DNA from: Streptomyces sp. I05A-00742
Lineage (GTDB): Bacteria; Actinomycetota; Actinomycetes; Streptomycetales; Streptomycetaceae
DNA: 64,000 nt
Assembly (NCBI RefSeq): GCF_013055795.1
Contig: NZ_JABETO010000018.1
Coordinates: forward strand, 64,581-128,580
Reading direction: 5' to 3'
Position 1 is the stretch's first letter. Each line of letters opens with the position of its first letter. The notes below the pieces were generated by a model. The model did not search any database and was not told where the DNA came from. It worked only from the letters and a program-made list of their open reading frames with translations. The translations under genes were made by a program, and so were the position numbers. Positions 27,938 to 37,419 of the stretch are shown here, piece by piece.

Positions 27938-28933
27938 ATGGCAAGCAATTGCCCCTGGTGGCACCGTAAGGTCGGGATCTTCAGTTCCGTAGTAACTGCG
28001 CTCGCGGTGCTGGGCGGGGCAGCCTTGTACATCTACGATGCGTACGACGATCGACAGTACGAGCGTTCGATCTCCGACCTGTGCGAAGGGACGCTTGATC
28101 ACTCCGAGCTGAAGGAGCTGCTGGGTGGCGGTCGATTGCGCCCGCTGCTGTCATCTTCTACGCACTGCAGCGTGGGCGCCTCCGGCAGTCGGAAGGACTA
28201 TCTGAGCGTCGACATCAAGCAGCGGGAAAGGGTCCACGATCTTCTGATCTCGCAGAACAAGCAGAACTACAGACACCCGATGGTGAGTCCGGTAGGGAAT
28301 GGCTGGGCGGCATTCATGACGACCAGCGAAGGATCCAGCTACGCCGACGCGTACATGAGCTGCGGGAAGGCCACGAGTGAGGCCATAGTGGTCAGCGCGC
28401 AGTTGAATGGGCGTCCTTCCGCAGCCTTGAACAGTGAAGAGCGAACCAAGCTGGCCGGCACGGCGGTCGGCACCCTCATCAAAGTAGCCAAGAAGGAGGG
28501 GTGCGGTGGAAAGCCGCGCGGTAACACCATCACCGGCGTGCCCCGTGATTCCACGAAGGTGCTGAAGCAAGCGGGCAAGGCCGTCGGCACGTGCCGAGGT
28601 ATCGACTCACCGTCATACGAGAGTGCTGCTGACGACACCACCCCCATCGAGAACTGCGTCCTGACGGACGGTTCAGGCAAGGGAAAGTTCAGGCTCACAG
28701 CCTATTACGGCCCGTATGTGCAAAGCGCGAGGCATGATATCGGGTTCCCCTCACCCGATCGGAACCATCGGGCCACGGCCACTTGCCCTTCCGGTGATGC
28801 CTTCTATGTCATGGACCGGCTGTACGACGGATCCCGTCCTGTCCCGCCTGAGCCGGCGTTGGAGACACAGGCAATGAAGACGTTCGCCGCGAACTCGGCC
28901 AAGCGTCACGGCTGTTCTGTGCCGAGTTCGTGA
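27938..28933 (+). CDS. Single-pass membrane-anchored extracytoplasmic protein
   Basis: The protein has 331 residues. A short N-terminus (MASNCPWWHRK) is followed by one membrane helix (VGIFSSVVTALAVLGGAALYI). The outside domain has eight or so cysteines (LCEG, HCSV, SCGK, GCGG, GTCRG, NCVL, TCPS, HGCS), suggesting disulfides. It begins 2 bp after the 758-residue gene, so it is part of the same operon. It could be an immunity, anchoring or sensing partner of the upstream protein, but I recognise no family. Confidence 0.68.
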   Translation: MASNCPWWHRKVGIFSSVVTALAVLGGAALYIYDAYDDRQYERSISDLCEGTLDHSELKELLGGGRLRPLLSSSTHCSVGASGSRKDYLSVDIKQRERVHDLLISQNKQNYRHPMVSPVGNGWAAFMTTSEGSSYADAYMSCGKATSEAIVVSAQLNGRPSAALNSEERTKLAGTAVGTLIKVAKKEGCGGKPRGNTITGVPRDSTKVLKQAGKAVGTCRGIDSPSYESAADDTTPIENCVLTDGSGKGKFRLTAYYGPYVQSARHDIGFPSPDRNHRATATCPSGDAFYVMDRLYDGSRPVPPEPALETQAMKTFAANSAKRHGCSVPSS

Positions 28934-28966
28934 GAATGAGCCGAGGTTCCAACCCTGGGACAGAAC

Positions 28967-29013
28967 GCTGAAGGGGTGGAGGCGAGTCACCCGCCCCCAC
29001 CCCCACCTTCAGC
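28967..29013. terminator. Bidirectional terminator between convergent operons
   Basis: The inverted repeat gctgaaggggtgg / ccccaccttcagc (28967-28980 with 29000-29013) lies between the triad operon and the end of nuoN. The right arm includes the nuoN stop codon. Confidence 0.65.
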
Positions 29014-30679
29014 GCACGAACACCCCCGCATCCCCCGCCAGGTCCAAGAAATACTGCGGCGCGACGCCGAGTACCAGCGTCACCACGACACCGACACCGA
29101 TGGCGACCGAAGTCAACGGACTAGGCACCGCCACCGTAGGCCCGTCCGCCCGCGGCTCGTTGAAGAACATCAGCACGATCACCCGGATGTAGAAGAACGC
29201 CGCGATCGCCGACGACACCACACCCACGATCACCAGCGGAGCGGCCCCGCTCTCCGCCGCCGCCTTGAACACCGCGAACTTCCCGGCGAAGCCACTGGTC
29301 AGCGGAATGCCGGCGAAGGCGAGCAGGAACACCGCGAAGACGGCGGCGACGAGCGGCGAACGCCGCCCGAGACCGGCCCACTTGGAGAGCTGGGTGGCCT
29401 CGCCGCCGGCGTCGCGGACCAACGTCACGACGGCGAAGGCGCCGAGGGTGACGAAGGAGTAGGCGGCGAGGTAGAAGAGGACGGAGGAGACGCCGTCGGG
29501 GCTGATGGCGATGACGCCGGCGAGGATGAAGCCGGCGTGGGCGATGGAGGAGTAGGCGAGGAGCCGCTTGACGTCGGTCTGGGTGACGGCGATGACGGCG
29601 CCGACGAGCATGGTGAGGATGGCGACGCCCCACATGACGGGCCGCCAGTCCCAGCGGAGCCCGGGCAGGACGACGTAGAGGAGCCGCAGCAGGGCGCCGA
29701 AGGCGGCGACCTTGGTTGCTGCGGCCATGAAGCCGGTGACGGGGGTGGGGGCGCCCTGGTAGACGTCGGGGGTCCACATGTGGAAGGGCGCGGCGCCGAC
29801 CTTGAAGAGCAGGCCCATGAGGACCATCGCGCCGCCGATCAGCAGCAGGGCGTCGTTGCCGGTGGAGGAGGCGAGGGCCGGGTCGACGGTGCGGACGGTG
29901 CCGCCGATGACGTCGGCGATGCCGGAGTAGGTGACGGTCCCGGCGTAGCCGTAGAGCAGGGCCACCCCGAAGAGGAGGATGGCGGAGGAGAAGGCGCCGA
30001 GGAGGAAGTACTTGACCGCCGCCTCCTGCGAAAGCAGCCGCTTGCGGCGGGCGAGCGCGCACAGGACGTAGAGCGGGAGGGAGAAGACCTCCAGCGCCAC
30101 GAAGAGGGTCAGCAGGTCGTCGGCGGCGGGAAAGACCAGCATGCCGGCGACCGCGAACAGCAGCAGTGGGAAGACCTCGCTGGTCGTCCAGCCCGCCTTC
30201 ACGGCCTCCTGTTCGGCGTCACCGCCGGGGACAGCGGCGGCCTGGGCGGCGAACGAGTCGACGGGACGGCCGTGCGCGGCGGGGTCGAGCCGGCGTTCGG
30301 CGAAGCCGAGGGCGGCGACCAGGGCGACGAGGAGGATCGTGCCCTGGAGGAAGAGGGCGGGGCCGTCGACGGCGACCGCGCCCATCGCCGCCGCGTGTGC
30401 CTTCCCGGTGGCGTAGCCCTTGGCGGCGAGCGCCACGACGGCGGCGAACGCCGCGGCCAGGCCGACGACGGTGGTGGCGACTTGGGCGGTGTGGCGGGAG
30501 CGGCGGGGCAGGAACGCCTCCACCAGGACGCCCAGGACCGCGGCGCCGAGGACGATCAGCGTCGGGGACAGCTGGGCGTACTCGATGTGCGGCCCGGGGA
30601 TCTTCCTCGGGGCGTCGGCGAGGACCGACGTCGCGGAAAAGTCTGTCCACAGGCTGTGGACGGCGGCTGCTCGGCTCAC
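29009..30679 (-). CDS. nuoN: NADH-quinone oxidoreductase subunit N
   Basis: This antiporter-like proton-pumping subunit of complex I has 556 residues with 14 predicted helices. Characteristic segments are KYFLLGAFSSAILLFGVALLYG and KVGAAPFHMWTPDVYQGAPTPV, with the functional Lys and Glu residues of the family. The GTG at 30679 overlaps the nuoM stop (GTGA). It is the last gene of the operon and is followed by the convergent terminator. Confidence 0.97.
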   Translation of the reverse strand: MSRAAAVHSLWTDFSATSVLADAPRKIPGPHIEYAQLSPTLIVLGAAVLGVLVEAFLPRRSRHTAQVATTVVGLAAAFAAVVALAAKGYATGKAHAAAMGAVAVDGPALFLQGTILLVALVAALGFAERRLDPAAHGRPVDSFAAQAAAVPGGDAEQEAVKAGWTTSEVFPLLLFAVAGMLVFPAADDLLTLFVALEVFSLPLYVLCALARRKRLLSQEAAVKYFLLGAFSSAILLFGVALLYGYAGTVTYSGIADVIGGTVRTVDPALASSTGNDALLLIGGAMVLMGLLFKVGAAPFHMWTPDVYQGAPTPVTGFMAAATKVAAFGALLRLLYVVLPGLRWDWRPVMWGVAILTMLVGAVIAVTQTDVKRLLAYSSIAHAGFILAGVIAISPDGVSSVLFYLAAYSFVTLGAFAVVTLVRDAGGEATQLSKWAGLGRRSPLVAAVFAVFLLAFAGIPLTSGFAGKFAVFKAAAESGAAPLVIVGVVSSAIAAFFYIRVIVLMFFNEPRADGPTVAVPSPLTSVAIGVGVVVTLVLGVAPQYFLDLAGDAGVFVR

Positions 30680-32295
30680 TTCGCGCCCTCCGCGTTGCTC
30701 ACTCGGACATCAGGCTGGGGATCGGTCCGGTGGACCTGGGACATGGTGTGTTCGACGGCGGGGTCGAGGATCCGCGTCACCGGCTTGGGGTAGACGCCCA
30801 GGAAGAGCAGCAGGGCGATCAGCGGAGTGACGACGACGAGTTCGCGGACCCGCAGGTCCGGCATGTTCCGCACGGGCTCCTTCACCGGTCCCGTCATGGT
30901 CCGCTGGTAGAGGACCAGGACGTACAGCGCGGCGAGGACGATGCCGACGGTGGCGATGATGCCCGCCGCCGGGTAGCGGCTGAACGTGCCCACCAGGACG
31001 AGGAATTCGGAGACGAAGGGCGCCAGGCCCGGCAGGGACAGCGTGGCCAGGCCGCCGATCAGGAAGGTGCCCGCGAGGACCGGGGCGACCTTCTGCACCC
31101 CGCCGTAGTCGGCGATGAGCCGGGAGCCCCTGCGGGTGATCAGGAAGCCGGCGACCAGCATCAACGCCGCTGTGGAGATGCCGTGGTTGACCATGTAGAG
31201 CGTGGCGCCGCCCTGGCCCTGGCTGGTCATCGCGAAGATGCCCAGGATGATGAAGCCGAAGTGCGAGATCGAGGCGTAGGCGATCAGCCGCTTGATGTCG
31301 CGCTGGGCGACGGCGAGCAGGGCGCCGTAGAGGATGCTGACGAGCGCCAGCGCGATGATCACGGGGGTGGCCCACTTGGACGCCCCCGGGAAGAGCTGGA
31401 GGCAGAACCGCAGCATCGCGAAGGTGCCGACCTTGTCGACCACGGCGGTGATCAGCACGGCCACCGGCGAGGTGGCCTCGCCCATGGCGTTGGGCAGCCA
31501 GGTGTGCAGCGGCCACAGCGGCGCCTTCACCGCGAAGGCGAAGAAGAAGCCGAGGAACAGGGCCCGTTCGGTGACGGTGGCGAACTCCAGCTTCCCGGCG
31601 GCCCGCGCCTGGACGATCTCCTGGAGCGAGAAGGTGCCGGCGCCGAGCTGGTCGGCGGTGACCGCGTACAGCCCGACCACCGCGGCCAGCATGACGAGCC
31701 CGCCGACGAGGTTGTAGAGGAGGAACTTCACGGCGGCGCGGGAGCGGCGGGCCGCCGCCTCCTCGGCGTCCTTGCCGGTGTGCTCCCCCGCCCGGTCCCC
31801 GAAGCCGCCGATGAGGAAGTACATCGGGATGAGCATGGCTTCGAAGAAGACGTAGAAGAGGAAGACGTCGGTGGCCTCGAAGGAGATCACCACCATCGCC
31901 TCGACCATGAGGATCAGGGCGAAGAACCCCTGGGTGGGCCGCCAGCGCCGGTTGGGCGACGGGGCCTCCAGCGGGTCGGCGTCGTGCCAGCCGGCCAGCA
32001 GGACGAAGGGGACGAGCAGCGCGGTCAGGGCGACGAGGACGACGCCGATCCCGTCCACGCCCAGTTCGTAGCGGACCCCGAAGTCGGCGATCCAGGCGTG
32101 CGATTCGGTGAGCTGGAACTGCCCGCCGTCCGGGTCGAAGCGGATCAGCTGGGCCGCGGCCAGGGCGAGCGTCGCCAGCGAGAAGGCCAGCGCGAGCCAC
32201 CGGGCGGCCTCGCGCCGGGCGGCCGGGACCGCGGCGGTGACGACGGCGCCCACGGCGGGGACCGCGGCCGTCGCGGTGAGCAGGGGAAATGACAT
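30676..32295 (-). CDS. nuoM: NADH-quinone oxidoreductase subunit M
   Basis: This proton-pumping membrane subunit has 539 residues and 14 helices. Hallmarks include EAMLIPMYFLIGGFG, AVKAPLWPLHTWLPNAMGEA and DIKRLIAYASISHFGF. It begins 1 bp after nuoL ends and overlaps nuoN. Confidence 0.97.
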   Translation of the reverse strand: MSFPLLTATAAVPAVGAVVTAAVPAARREAARWLALAFSLATLALAAAQLIRFDPDGGQFQLTESHAWIADFGVRYELGVDGIGVVLVALTALLVPFVLLAGWHDADPLEAPSPNRRWRPTQGFFALILMVEAMVVISFEATDVFLFYVFFEAMLIPMYFLIGGFGDRAGEHTGKDAEEAAARRSRAAVKFLLYNLVGGLVMLAAVVGLYAVTADQLGAGTFSLQEIVQARAAGKLEFATVTERALFLGFFFAFAVKAPLWPLHTWLPNAMGEATSPVAVLITAVVDKVGTFAMLRFCLQLFPGASKWATPVIIALALVSILYGALLAVAQRDIKRLIAYASISHFGFIILGIFAMTSQGQGGATLYMVNHGISTAALMLVAGFLITRRGSRLIADYGGVQKVAPVLAGTFLIGGLATLSLPGLAPFVSEFLVLVGTFSRYPAAGIIATVGIVLAALYVLVLYQRTMTGPVKEPVRNMPDLRVRELVVVTPLIALLLFLGVYPKPVTRILDPAVEHTMSQVHRTDPQPDVRVSNAEGAK

Positions 32296-32296
32296 G

Positions 32297-34255
32297 TCAG
32301 ACCGCCCTCATCAGCAGGGTCGCGGCGATCAGCACCGCCGCGCCGCCGAACATCGAGACCGCGTACGACCGCGCGTAGCCGTTCTGCAGCCTGCGCAGCC
32401 GGCCGGAGAGGCCGCCGACCGTGACGGCGGTCCCGTTGACGGCGCCGTCCACCACCGAGCGGTCGATCCGTTCCAGGCCGCGGGTCAGCTGCTCGCCGCC
32501 GCGGACCAGGACGATGTGGTTGAAGTCGTCCTGGAGCAGGTCGCGGCGGGCCGCCCGGGTGAGCAGCGAGCCGCGGGGCGCGGTGACCGGGACGGGCTTG
32601 CGGCCGTACTGGGCCCAGGCCAGTGCGACGCCCAGCACGAGGACGACCATGGTCGCCCCGGTGACGGTGAGCGCGCTGACCGGCGAGTCGCCCTCCTCGT
32701 GCCCGGTGACGGGCTCCAGCCACTTCAGGAAGGTGTCGTTGATCGTGAACAGGCCGCCGGCGAAGACCGATCCGAAGGCCAGGACGATCATGGGGATCGT
32801 CATGGTCCGCGGCGACTCGTGCGGGTGGGGGATCTCGCCGGCGCCGTGCGCCCCGGCGGCGGGCTCCGCGCCCGGCTCGTCAGGGGACGGGGATGGGGCC
32901 GGGGACGGAGCCCGGCGCCACCGCTCTTCGCCGAAGAAGGTCATCAGCATCACGCGCGTCATGTAGTACGCGGTGATGGCCGCGCCGAGCAGGGCCGCGC
33001 CGCCGAGGATCCAGCCCTCGGTGCCGCCCTTGGCGAAGGCCGCTTCGATGATCTTGTCCTTGGAGAAGAAGCCCGAGAGCCCGGGGAACCCGATGATGGC
33101 GAGGTAGCCGAGGCCGAAGGTGACGAAGGTGACCGGCATGTACTTCCGCAGTCCGCCGTAACGGCGCATGTCCACCTCGTCGTTCATGCCGTGCATGACC
33201 GATCCGGCGCCGAGGAAGAGCCCGGCCTTGAAGAAGCCGTGCGTCACCAGGTGCATGATCGCGAAGACGTAGCCGATCGGGCCGAGCCCGGCGGCGAGGA
33301 TCATGTAGCCGATCTGCGACATGGTCGAGCCGGCCAGGGCCTTCTTGATGTCGTCCTTCGCGCAACCGACGATCGCACCGAAGAGGAGCGTGACGGCCCC
33401 GACCGTGACCACGGCGGTCTGCGCGTCCGGCGCCCCCTCGAAGATCGCCCCGGAGCGGGTGATGAGGTAGACGCCGGCGGTCACCATGGTGGCCGCGTGG
33501 ATGAGGGCCGAGACCGGGGTCGGGCCCTCCATGGCGTCCCCGAGCCAGCTCTGGAGCGGCACCTGGGCCGACTTGCCGCAGGCGGCGAGGAGCAGCATCA
33601 GCCCGATCGCCGTCAGCTTGCCCTCACCCGCCCGGTCGGCCTGGCCGAGGACGGGGTCGAAGGCGAAGGTGCCGAATGTCGTGAACATCAGCATGATCGC
33701 GATCGACAGGCCCATGTCGCCGACGCGGTTGACGAGGAACGCCTTCTTGGCCGCGGTCGCGGCGCTGGGCTTGTGCTGCCAGAAGCCGATCAGCAGGTAG
33801 GACGCCAGGCCGACGCCCTCCCATCCGACGTACAGCAGGAGGTAGTTGTCGGCCACGACCAGGAGCAGCATCGCGGCGAGGAAGAGGTTGAGGTAGCCGA
33901 AGAAGCGGCGCCGCCGCTCGTCGTGCTCCATGTACCCGACGGAGTAGAGGTGGATCAGCGTGCCCACGCCCGTGATCAGCAGGACGAAGGTCATGGACAG
34001 CTGGTCGAGGTGGAAGCCGACGTCGGCGCGGAAGCCGCCGACCGGCACCCACTGGAAGACGGTCACGTCCAGCGCGCGGCCCTCGGCGTCGCGGCCGAGC
34101 ATGTCGGCGAAGAGCACCACGCCGAGGGCGAAGGAGACGGCCGCGAGCAGGGTGCCCAGCCAGTGCCCGGCCCGGTCGAGGGCCCGCCCGCCGCAGAGCA
34201 GGATCCCCGCCCCCAGCAGGGGCGCGAGGACGAGCAGTCCGATGAGGTTCTCCAT
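32297..34255 (-). CDS. nuoL: NADH-quinone oxidoreductase subunit L
   Basis: The distal antiporter-like subunit has 652 residues. It includes VGWEGVGLASYLLIGFWQHK, LGDAMEGPTPVSALIHAATM and DDIKKALAGSTMSQIGYMIL, plus the long C-terminal lateral-helix region. A Pro/Ser/Gly/His loop near residues 435-475 (APSPAPSPSPDEPGAEPAAG) is an unusual low-complexity insert. It starts 12 bp after nuoK. Confidence 0.97.
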   Translation of the reverse strand: MENLIGLLVLAPLLGAGILLCGGRALDRAGHWLGTLLAAVSFALGVVLFADMLGRDAEGRALDVTVFQWVPVGGFRADVGFHLDQLSMTFVLLITGVGTLIHLYSVGYMEHDERRRRFFGYLNLFLAAMLLLVVADNYLLLYVGWEGVGLASYLLIGFWQHKPSAATAAKKAFLVNRVGDMGLSIAIMLMFTTFGTFAFDPVLGQADRAGEGKLTAIGLMLLLAACGKSAQVPLQSWLGDAMEGPTPVSALIHAATMVTAGVYLITRSGAIFEGAPDAQTAVVTVGAVTLLFGAIVGCAKDDIKKALAGSTMSQIGYMILAAGLGPIGYVFAIMHLVTHGFFKAGLFLGAGSVMHGMNDEVDMRRYGGLRKYMPVTFVTFGLGYLAIIGFPGLSGFFSKDKIIEAAFAKGGTEGWILGGAALLGAAITAYYMTRVMLMTFFGEERWRRAPSPAPSPSPDEPGAEPAAGAHGAGEIPHPHESPRTMTIPMIVLAFGSVFAGGLFTINDTFLKWLEPVTGHEEGDSPVSALTVTGATMVVLVLGVALAWAQYGRKPVPVTAPRGSLLTRAARRDLLQDDFNHIVLVRGGEQLTRGLERIDRSVVDGAVNGTAVTVGGLSGRLRRLQNGYARSYAVSMFGGAAVLIAATLLMRAV

Positions 34256-34267
34256 GGCGGCGTCCCC

Positions 34268-34567
34268 TTACAGCTTCAGCAGACTGGCGTCGTCGACCGA
34301 GGCCGAGTGGCGGGCGCGGTAGACCGACACGATGATCGCGAGACCGACGACGACCTCGGCCGCGGCCACGACCATCGTGAAGAAGGCGAAGATCTGGCCG
34401 TCCAGGTTGCCGTGCATCCGGGAGAAGGTGACGAACGCCAGGTTGCAGGCGTTCAGCATCAGCTCGATGCACATGAAGACGACGATCGCGTTCCGCCGGA
34501 CGAGCACGCCGACGCCCCCGATGGTGAACAGGAGGGCGGACAGGTAGAGATAGCTGACCGGGTTCAC
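34268..34567 (-). CDS. nuoK: NADH-quinone oxidoreductase subunit K
   Basis: The protein has 99 residues and three helices with the conserved membrane glutamates (MCIELMLNACNL and AAAEVVVGLAI). The GTG at 34567 overlaps the nuoJ stop (GTGA) and gives the standard family length. Confidence 0.96.
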   Translation of the reverse strand: MNPVSYLYLSALLFTIGGVGVLVRRNAIVVFMCIELMLNACNLAFVTFSRMHGNLDGQIFAFFTMVVAAAEVVVGLAIIVSVYRARHSASVDDASLLKL

Positions 34568-35388
34568 TTGGCGGCTCCCTTCCGGTCCTCGTCGCCGTCG
34601 CGCTCCAGCCACCGGCGCGACCGCTGCTCCAGCGCCGCGAGGTCCGCGAGCGCCTCCCCGGAGACGTCCCGCACCTGGCCGCGGGAGCGCAGTGTGGCGC
34701 TGACGCTGAGCTCGGACGGGGTGCCGTCGGGGAGCAGGGCGGGGATGTCGTTGGCGTTGTGCCGGGCGTAGGTGCCCGGCGCGGGCAGCGGCGCCACCTG
34801 GACGCCGTCGCGCACCCGCTGCTGCGACCGCTCCCGCTGGGTGGCGGCCCGCCGGATGCGCTCGCGGTGGGTGAGCACCATGGCGCCGACCGCCGCGGTG
34901 ATCAGCAGGGCGCCGGTGATCTCGAAGGCGAAGACGTACTTGGTGAAGATCAGGGCGGCGAGCCCCTCGACGTTCCCGCCGGAGTTGGCCTGGCCGAGCC
35001 CGTTGAAGTGGTGCAGGGACGCGTTGACGATCCCGGCGATCAGCAGGATGCCGAAGCCCAGCCCGCACAGGGCGGCCAGCCACCGCTGGCCCCGGATGGT
35101 CTCGCGCAGGGAGTCGGCGGCGGTGACGCCGACGAGCATGACCACGAAGAGGAACAGCATCATGATCGCGCCGGTGTAGACCACGACCTGCACGACGCCG
35201 AGGAAGTACGCGCCGTTGGCCAGGTAGAACACGGCCAGCACGATCATGGTCCCGGCGAGCGAGAGGGCGCTGTGCACCGCTCTCTTCATCAGCACCGTGG
35301 CCAGCGCGCCCGCCGTGGCGACGACCGCCAGGATCCAGAACTGGACCGCCTCGCCCGTGGAGGTGAGGGAGTCGGCGGCGACGTTCAT
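34564..35388 (-). CDS. nuoJ: NADH-quinone oxidoreductase subunit J
   Basis: The protein has 274 residues and five helices, with the conserved FLGVVQVVVYTGAIMMLFLFVVML segment region (helix 3). A hydrophilic C-terminal tail of about 90 residues (from RERIRRAATQ) exceeds the E. coli length of 184 and is usual in actinobacteria. It overlaps nuoI (ATGA) and nuoK (GTGA). Confidence 0.96.
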   Translation of the reverse strand: MNVAADSLTSTGEAVQFWILAVVATAGALATVLMKRAVHSALSLAGTMIVLAVFYLANGAYFLGVVQVVVYTGAIMMLFLFVVMLVGVTAADSLRETIRGQRWLAALCGLGFGILLIAGIVNASLHHFNGLGQANSGGNVEGLAALIFTKYVFAFEITGALLITAAVGAMVLTHRERIRRAATQRERSQQRVRDGVQVAPLPAPGTYARHNANDIPALLPDGTPSELSVSATLRSRGQVRDVSGEALADLAALEQRSRRWLERDGDEDRKGAAK

Positions 35389-35993
35389 GCCTCCACCCCC
35401 TCGGACTCGGGCTTCTCGCCCTTGCTGACCGCCACCTGGCGCTCGGTGCCGGGCGCCACCTCGGTCACCAGGCCGCGGTAGTAGTCCTGTTCGGTCATCC
35501 CGGGGAAGATCGCGTGCGGGCTGTCGACCATGCCGTCCTCCAGCCCGGCGAGCAGCTCCTCCTTGGTGTAGATGAGCGACTCCCGGCTCCTGTCCGCGAG
35601 TTCGTACTCGTTGGTCATGGTGAGCGCCCGGGTGGGGCACGCCTCGACGCACAGCCCGCAGAGGATGCAGCGCAGATAGTTGATCTGGTAGACGCGCCCG
35701 TACCGCTCGCCCGGCGAGTAGCGCTCCTCGTCGGTGTTGTCCGCGCCCTCGACGTAGATCGCGTCGGCCGGGCAGGCCCAGGCGCACAGCTCGCAGCCGA
35801 TGCACTTCTCCAGGCCGTCCGGATGCCGGTTGAGCTGGTGGCGGCCGTGGAAGCGCGGCGCGGTGGGCTTCTTGTACTCCGGGTACTGCTCGGTGAGGCG
35901 TTTCTTGAAGACGTCCTTGAAGGTCACCCCGAAGCCGGCCACGGGGTTCTTGCGGGGACGCGGGGCGTCCTCGCGGGAAGACTCAGTGGGCAC
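35385..35993 (-). CDS. nuoI: NADH-quinone oxidoreductase subunit I
   Basis: The protein has 202 residues and two [4Fe-4S] ferredoxin motifs (N6a/N6b): CIGCELCAWACP and CILCGLCVEACP. It relays electrons to NuoB. GTG 35993 is preferred over GTG 35999 because it leaves a 6-7 bp spacer after AGGAGG; either overlaps the end of nuoH. The C-terminus is charged (KGEKPESEGVEA). Confidence 0.96.
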   Translation of the reverse strand: MPTESSREDAPRPRKNPVAGFGVTFKDVFKKRLTEQYPEYKKPTAPRFHGRHQLNRHPDGLEKCIGCELCAWACPADAIYVEGADNTDEERYSPGERYGRVYQINYLRCILCGLCVEACPTRALTMTNEYELADRSRESLIYTKEELLAGLEDGMVDSPHAIFPGMTEQDYYRGLVTEVAPGTERQVAVSKGEKPESEGVEA

Positions 35994-37419
35994 CGTCACC
36001 CTCCTTTCCGTCCTGAGAGCCGTCACGCACAGTATCCACTCCACCACTGACAGCGGCCTCGGCGAGCTCCGGATCCCGCCGCGAGCGCCTGCGCGGCACC
36101 GGCGGCAGCGTCTGTCCGGGCAGCGGCGGGACCGGGAAGCCGCCCGCCATGGGATCGAACTCGCCGCCGTCGCCGGATGGTTGCCCGGCACCCTCGACGT
36201 CCCGGTCGCCGCGGTCCCGGAAGAGATCGGCGACGAAGGAGAGCAGCAGGATGGCGACGACCGCGCCGGCGACGTAGAGGACGATCGACTGGAAGTCGTA
36301 GTCCTCGTTCCGCAGCGCCCGTACCGTCGCGACGAGCATCAGCCAGACCATCGAGACCGGGATGAGGATCTTCCAGCCCAGCTTCATGAACTGGTCGTAG
36401 CGCAGCCGCGGCAGGGTCGCGCGCAGCCAGATGAAGAAGAAGAGCAGCAGCTGGAGCTTGATGACGAACCAGAGCATCGGCCACCAGCCGTGGTTCGCGC
36501 CCTCCCAGAATGCCGAGACCGGATACGGCGCCCGCCAGCCGCCGAGGAACAGCGTCACGGCGACCGACGACACCGTCACCATGTTCACGTACTCGGCCAG
36601 CATGAACATCGCGAACTTGATGGACGAGTACTCGGTGTTGAAGCCGCCGACCAGGTCGCCCTCGGACTCCGGCAGGTCGAACGGCGCCCGGTTCGTCTCC
36701 CCCACCATCGCGACGATGTAGATGATGAAGGAGACCGGCAGCAGCAGCACATACCACCGGTTGTGCTGCGCCTCCACGATCGCCGAGGTCGACATCGACC
36801 CGGAGTAGAGGAAGACGGCCGCGAACGAGACGCCCATCGCGATCTCGTAGGAGATCATCTGGGCGCAGGAGCGGAGGCCGCCGAGCAGCGGGTAGGTGGA
36901 GCCGGAGGACCAGCCGCCGAGGACGATGCCGTAGATGCCGACGGAGGCCGTGGCCAGGATGTAGAGGACGGCGATCGGCAGATCGGTGAGCTGCATCGTC
37001 GTCCGGTGGCCGAAGATCGACACCTCGTTGCCGGCGGGCCCGAAGGGGATCACCGCGATCGCCATGAAGGCCGGGATGGCCGCCACGATCGGCGCGAGGA
37101 TGTAGACGGCCTTGTCGGCGCGCTTGACGACGATGTCTTCCTTGAGCATCAGCTTGATGCCGTCCGCGAGGGACTGGAGCATTCCCCACGGGCCGTGCCG
37201 GTTGGGGCCGATGCGCAGCTGCATCCAGCCGATGAGCTTGCGTTCCATGACGATCGACAGCAGCACCGTCAGCATGACGAACGCGAAGCAGAAGACGGCC
37301 TTGACGACGACCAGCCACCATGGGTCGCGGCCGAACATCGACAGGTTCTCGTTGGCCAGTACGTGCAGGGAGCCCGGCTCCCAGCCCTGGACCGCGTTCA
37401 CGGCAGCGACCGCGTTCAC
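35983..37419 (-). CDS. nuoH: NADH-quinone oxidoreductase subunit H
   Basis: This membrane subunit at the quinone-binding site has 478 residues and eight or so helices, with RIGPNRHGPWGMLQSLADG and ETNRAPFDLPESEGDLVGG signatures. The last 70 residues form a Pro/Asp/Arg-rich cytoplasmic extension (GGFPVPPLPGQTLPPVPRR) absent from E. coli NuoH. The GTG at 37419 overlaps the nuoG stop (GTGA). Confidence 0.97.
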   Translation of the reverse strand: MNAVAAVNAVQGWEPGSLHVLANENLSMFGRDPWWLVVVKAVFCFAFVMLTVLLSIVMERKLIGWMQLRIGPNRHGPWGMLQSLADGIKLMLKEDIVVKRADKAVYILAPIVAAIPAFMAIAVIPFGPAGNEVSIFGHRTTMQLTDLPIAVLYILATASVGIYGIVLGGWSSGSTYPLLGGLRSCAQMISYEIAMGVSFAAVFLYSGSMSTSAIVEAQHNRWYVLLLPVSFIIYIVAMVGETNRAPFDLPESEGDLVGGFNTEYSSIKFAMFMLAEYVNMVTVSSVAVTLFLGGWRAPYPVSAFWEGANHGWWPMLWFVIKLQLLLFFFIWLRATLPRLRYDQFMKLGWKILIPVSMVWLMLVATVRALRNEDYDFQSIVLYVAGAVVAILLLSFVADLFRDRGDRDVEGAGQPSGDGGEFDPMAGGFPVPPLPGQTLPPVPRRRSRRDPELAEAAVSGGVDTVRDGSQDGKEGDGAH

